Position numbers and translations under genes: made by a program. A stretch of DNA of 64,000 nt from Verrucomicrobiota bacterium (GTDB taxonomy: Bacteria > Verrucomicrobiota > Verrucomicrobiia > Verrucomicrobiales > Akkermansiaceae), in contig RDZR01000034.1 of the NCBI GenBank assembly GCA_004294095.1, positions 1 to 64,000 of the forward strand. Reading direction: 5' to 3'. The notes beneath the pieces are model-generated. The model had not been told where the DNA came from. It worked only from the letters and a program-made list of their open reading frames with translations, and did not search any database. Each line of letters begins with the position of its first letter. The first letter of the stretch is position 1. Positions 60,294 to 64,000 of the stretch are shown piece after piece.

Positions 60294-62219
60294 TTATAGT
60301 AGCTGGCCGTAGCTTCTTCCGGAAACGCCTTCATACCACAATTGGTAAGATAAATTGACCATGGTGTAGCCACCCGCAGTCGGATAATTCCCGGTGAAAT
60401 ACCAATCGCCACTATCTCCTTTGATTGAGGATTTTAGGTTTTCGATCGATTGGAAAATCACTTGCACTTCACCCGTCCACGCTGCTTTTTCTGGATACAC
60501 CATCCGGCTCACCTCTGCGGAGAGTTCTTCATCGGTGAATGCCGCATACAATTCCTGAACTGGATTTTTACGCTGCTCGGCCGGTAATTTCATCTGCTCA
60601 CAGCATTTCTGATAGATGAGATCGATCAACGACTGCCGCCCAGCGCGGCGAGTCAATTCGATCGCCGCCTTGAACACAATAAAGCTATCAAGCTCGGACA
60701 TATCAATGCCGTAGCAATCTGGATAACGAATCTGCGGAGCCGTGGAACAGATCACGATCTTATGCGGCTGAGTGCGTGTTAGAATCTGTAAAATCGAGCT
60801 TTTGAGCGTATTCCCACGGACGATCGAATCATCTAACACCACGAGGCAATCATCCGTGCGAACGGCGCCGTAGGTGATGTCATAAACGTGCGATGCGAGA
60901 AGTTTGCGCTCTTTTTCTTGCGAGATGAAAGTGCGCAATTTGATGTCCTTATGCGCAATTTTTTCGCCGCGTGGCCAATTGCGCAAAATCAATTCATCCA
61001 CCCGATCCGCCGTCAGCGTGCCGTCAGCCGATGCCTGCAAAATTTCCTCACGCACTTCTTTGCGGCGATGCAGCCGCAGGCCGTCCATCAATCCGTAGTA
61101 GGCGGTTTCCGCCGTGTTTGGGATGAAGGAAAATACCGACTTGTCGAAATTTCCCCCGATGGCATCGACCACCTGAGGCACCATCGCCGCGCCCAGCGCC
61201 TTGCGTTCTCGATAAATTTGCGGATCGTTTCCTCGCGAAAAATAAATTTTTTCAAACGAGCAAGGCGTGAATTTTTGCGGTGGGGCAAACGGCGCGTCCG
61301 TGATCGATCCATCCGCTTTGATCGTGACGATCGAGCCCGGATCGATCGCGTGCACTTGGTGCTCGTCCGCCTCAAAAACCGTCATCAGCGGCACCCGTTC
61401 GGAAGCAAAAGCGATGACTTCATCGGTGATCAACATGTGACACGGACGGATGCCGCGCGGATCGCGCATGACGAACATGTCCCCATTGCCGATCACGCCA
61501 CAAATCGCGTAACCACCGTCCCAATGCAGGGCAGATTCGGCGACGAGGCGGCCCACGTCCAACTCGGAAGAAATGCGCTGCGGCATTTCGCGGCCCGGCA
61601 CGCCCTGCTGTTTGAGCTTGCGGTAAAGATCCGTATGAGCCTCATCCAGGTGATAGCCAATTTCTTCCAGCACCGTCTGCGTATCAGTGCCGAAGACGGG
61701 ATGCTGGCCGCGCTCAATGAGTGTTTCATTGAGTTCATTGGCATTGGTCATGTTAAAATTTCCCAGCACCATGAGAGTGCGTGTGGGCCAATTGCTGCGG
61801 CGCAAATACGGATGGCAACAGCCTTCATCAAAATCTCCCGAGGTGCCGTAGCGCAAGTGCCCCACTAAAATTTCCCCGCCGAAATCAAAGTGCTCCTTGA
61901 CCATCGCGGGATCCTCTTCTTTCAAATTCCGCTTTTTGTGGAGTTTGTTGAACTGCTTGGCCTCCTTGCGGAAAATTTCTGCGAGAGCGTCTTTGGCAAT
62001 TCCCCGGCGGCGGAAAACATACGGCTGGCCAATCGGCATGTCTAATTTCACGCAGCCGATACCGGTGCCATCTTGGCCGCGGTTGTGCTGTTTTTCCATC
62101 AGCAAAAACAATTTATGCAAGCCCCAGAGGCACGTTTGATAACGGTCTTTATAGTAGGCGATCGGCTTGCGTAAGCGGACTGCTGCGATCCCGCATTCGT
62201 GTGTTAGAAAATCACTCAT
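60294..62219 (-). CDS. purF: Amidophosphoribosyltransferase (long form, 641 aa)
   Basis: 'HECGIAAVRLRKP', 'KQHNRGQDGTGIGCVKL', 'LVGHLRYGTSG', 'VVLDDSIVRGNTLKSSILQIL'. Confidence 0.9.
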   Translation of the reverse strand: MSDFLTHECGIAAVRLRKPIAYYKDRYQTCLWGLHKLFLLMEKQHNRGQDGTGIGCVKLDMPIGQPYVFRRRGIAKDALAEIFRKEAKQFNKLHKKRNLKEEDPAMVKEHFDFGGEILVGHLRYGTSGDFDEGCCHPYLRRSNWPTRTLMVLGNFNMTNANELNETLIERGQHPVFGTDTQTVLEEIGYHLDEAHTDLYRKLKQQGVPGREMPQRISSELDVGRLVAESALHWDGGYAICGVIGNGDMFVMRDPRGIRPCHMLITDEVIAFASERVPLMTVFEADEHQVHAIDPGSIVTIKADGSITDAPFAPPQKFTPCSFEKIYFSRGNDPQIYRERKALGAAMVPQVVDAIGGNFDKSVFSFIPNTAETAYYGLMDGLRLHRRKEVREEILQASADGTLTADRVDELILRNWPRGEKIAHKDIKLRTFISQEKERKLLASHVYDITYGAVRTDDCLVVLDDSIVRGNTLKSSILQILTRTQPHKIVICSTAPQIRYPDCYGIDMSELDSFIVFKAAIELTRRAGRQSLIDLIYQKCCEQMKLPAEQRKNPVQELYAAFTDEELSAEVSRMVYPEKAAWTGEVQVIFQSIENLKSSIKGDSGDWYFTGNYPTAGGYTMVNLSYQLWYEGVSGRSYGQLL

Positions 62220-62240
62220 GCTTGAAAAAATCAGTTAGAA

Positions 62241-63233
62241 TCATTCACCTAACACTGAGACGCGCACGCCATGCTCACTCACCATTTTGCCAATCAAAAT
62301 GCCGCCCTGTCCTGCCGCCAAGGCCGCTGGTAAATCATCTTCGGCAATGATTGCAACCCAGCCGATGCCCATATTGAAGGTGTGGAATCGATCAACTGCA
62401 TCGACGTGAGCGAGCAATCGATCGATGCCGGGAAGATCCCAACGAGGGATTTGCAAATCGGCTCCCATCCCGCGGAAAAGGCGCTCTAAATTTTCTGGAA
62501 GACCTCCGCCGGTGATGTGAGACATCGCCTTGGGCCTCACGTCAGCCTTTTTCAAATCCGCGGTAACATCGTGATACAGGCGCGTAGGTTGCAGCCATGC
62601 GAGCAACTCATCCTGCGTCACTAAATCAGGAAACTCGCGCAGCACCCGGCGCACCAACGACCAGCCATTGGCATGGATGCTCTGCGATGGATAACCGACC
62701 AGCACGTCACCTACTGCAATCGTCGTAGGATCGATCAAATCTGGCTTTTCCGCGCAGCCGATGCAGAAGCCGGATAGCTCGATCACATCCGCTGGAACAA
62801 TGCCCGGCATCTCCGCCGTTTCGCCTCCGGCGAGAATGCAATTGCACGCCTCAAGATACTCAGTCATGCCTGCAATCAGGCGAGTAATTTTTTCTTCATC
62901 CAAGGCAGCGATGCCGATGTAATCAAGGAATAGCAATGGATCCCCGCCAGTCGTCAGGATGTCATTCACGCTCATCGCCACCAAGTCTTTGCCAGCGATT
63001 TCTAACAAATCGTGCTCTAACAGCAATTCCAGTTTGGTGCCGACTCCATCGCAACCGGTCACAATCACAGGCTGCTCATACTCGCATAAATCGTAGCACG
63101 CGGCGAACAAACCGAACGCGCCTAACAGCTTTCTCGAATGTTGCGTCCGGCGGACCAAGGTGCCAATGTCTCCGACGAGTGCCGCAGCTTTTCGCGTATC
63201 CACTCCAGCTTGTTGGTAGGTAAATTTTCCCAT
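62241..63233 (-). CDS. purM: Phosphoribosylformylglycinamidine cyclo-ligase (start probably at 63233)
   Basis: 'YQQAGVDTRKAAALVGDIGTLVRRT', 'VIVTGCDGVGTKLELLLEHD', 'VAMSVNDILTTGGDPLLFLDYIGI', 'LAGGETAEMPGIV', 'SHITGGGLPENLERLF'. Confidence 0.92.
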   Translation of the reverse strand: MGKFTYQQAGVDTRKAAALVGDIGTLVRRTQHSRKLLGAFGLFAACYDLCEYEQPVIVTGCDGVGTKLELLLEHDLLEIAGKDLVAMSVNDILTTGGDPLLFLDYIGIAALDEEKITRLIAGMTEYLEACNCILAGGETAEMPGIVPADVIELSGFCIGCAEKPDLIDPTTIAVGDVLVGYPSQSIHANGWSLVRRVLREFPDLVTQDELLAWLQPTRLYHDVTADLKKADVRPKAMSHITGGGLPENLERLFRGMGADLQIPRWDLPGIDRLLAHVDAVDRFHTFNMGIGWVAIIAEDDLPAALAAGQGGILIGKMVSEHGVRVSVLGE

Positions 63234-63431
63234 CTTGAGTTGCTGGGCCATTTCTACAAGCAGCCCATGCTGCGTCACGAACAAAAGCGGTTTTTTTGAA
63301 ACGGCTGATGCCACGCTGGAAAAAGCTTGATTGGCGGGCAAGCTGCGTATGCTCCCTTTTCACTCCGCGGGGTGATATCAAATGCCTCGCGAATTCACCC
63401 ACGATCTTGCCTACTAGGCCGCCGTAGCACC

Positions 63432-64000
63432 TCACGACGCAAGCACAGCTTTGGCAGATGATGCCCGCAACATTTTTACACGAGATTTGAAATGCGCCAC
63501 CGCATTTGAGAAAATCGCAAACGCCTGCTGTGGATTTTCGTAAGGGTTAAAATATTCGTGGATTTTCCCATCCGTGCCTTGTTTGGTCGCCATCCAGTAA
63601 TAATGGTCGGAAGTTTGGAATTTAGCCCAAAGATCGGTAAGAAAAGCATCATCCAGCGCGACCACATCCTTCTCTAACTGATGGATCATTTCAATCGCCG
63701 CTTGTTGATCATCATTGCCCAACCAAGCTGAGAGGTCGCGTTCTTGATCCGCCCACGATGTAAGATACTGGCAATGGTATTCACGCGCCGCGCGGTAGAG
63801 ATGAACGGCATCCGTTGGAGTCACCCATTGCAAGCCCTGCGCTTCCATTGCCTTAGGCAGCTCATGCCAAAACTCAAAGATGCCAGTATCGCTTTTTTGG
63901 TGTTCGCCGATGACTTCATAGTCGAGAAACAAGTTGACCACATCGCCTTGGGATGCGCCCAGCCACTTGGAAAATTTTTCTGCTGTCAATGGATAGCCGC
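63432..64000 (-). CDS. Glycoside hydrolase family 57-like protein, C-terminal part (5' end outside window)
   Basis: 'LFLDYEVIGEHQKSDTGIFEFWHELPKAM', 'TSWADQERDLSAWLGNDDQQAAIEMI', 'QTSDHYYWMATK', 'HEYFNPYENPQQAF'; frame open to the window edge. Confidence 0.8.
   Translation of the reverse strand, partial: GYPLTAEKFSKWLGASQGDVVNLFLDYEVIGEHQKSDTGIFEFWHELPKAMEAQGLQWVTPTDAVHLYRAAREYHCQYLTSWADQERDLSAWLGNDDQQAAIEMIHQLEKDVVALDDAFLTDLWAKFQTSDHYYWMATKQGTDGKIHEYFNPYENPQQAFAIFSNAVAHFKSRVKMLRASSAKAVLAS

Noticed and set aside
1-64000. CRISPR arrays, rRNA operon, prophage or toxin-antitoxin modules
   Set aside because: No regularly spaced direct repeats, rRNA-like sequence, or phage structural proteins were seen.

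Overview
This 64 kb window looks like a chromosomal segment of a Verrucomicrobia-like bacterium (inferred from gene content and protein style: a PEP-CTERM protein, a verrucomicrobial-type pseudopilin, FGE-sulfatase and DUF1080 secreted proteins). Most of it is housekeeping: DAHP synthase, tlyA, gpmI, class I fumarase, hisH/hisB, ftsH, nuoG-N, parB, LolC/E-like permease, tRNA-Lys(UUU), pgsA, gnd, purH, purF, purM and a GH57 fragment at the right edge. Regions worth a second look: (i) a degraded, AT-rich accessory island directly downstream of tRNA-Lys (~40.4-49.85 kb), with a frameshifted RHS/YD-repeat gene, at least four tandem paralogues of a 'W..(D)P..A..W' repeat family (one split by an in-frame TAG), broken transglutaminase-like fragments and an apparent IS66 remnant; (ii) a ParA-like/roadblock-like pair convergent with a TerB-like+FHA+ABCG fusion; (iii) a desaturase-Rieske-NqrF-like three-module fusion; (iv) a short motif TCTAACA/TGTTAGA seen about 55 times by eye (about 8 expected with equal base frequencies), in coding DNA of several frames and in intergenic DNA; (v) a CRP/FNR-type palindrome upstream of nuoG and two long perfect inverted repeats. 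Family assignments come from reading the translations; no database search was run.
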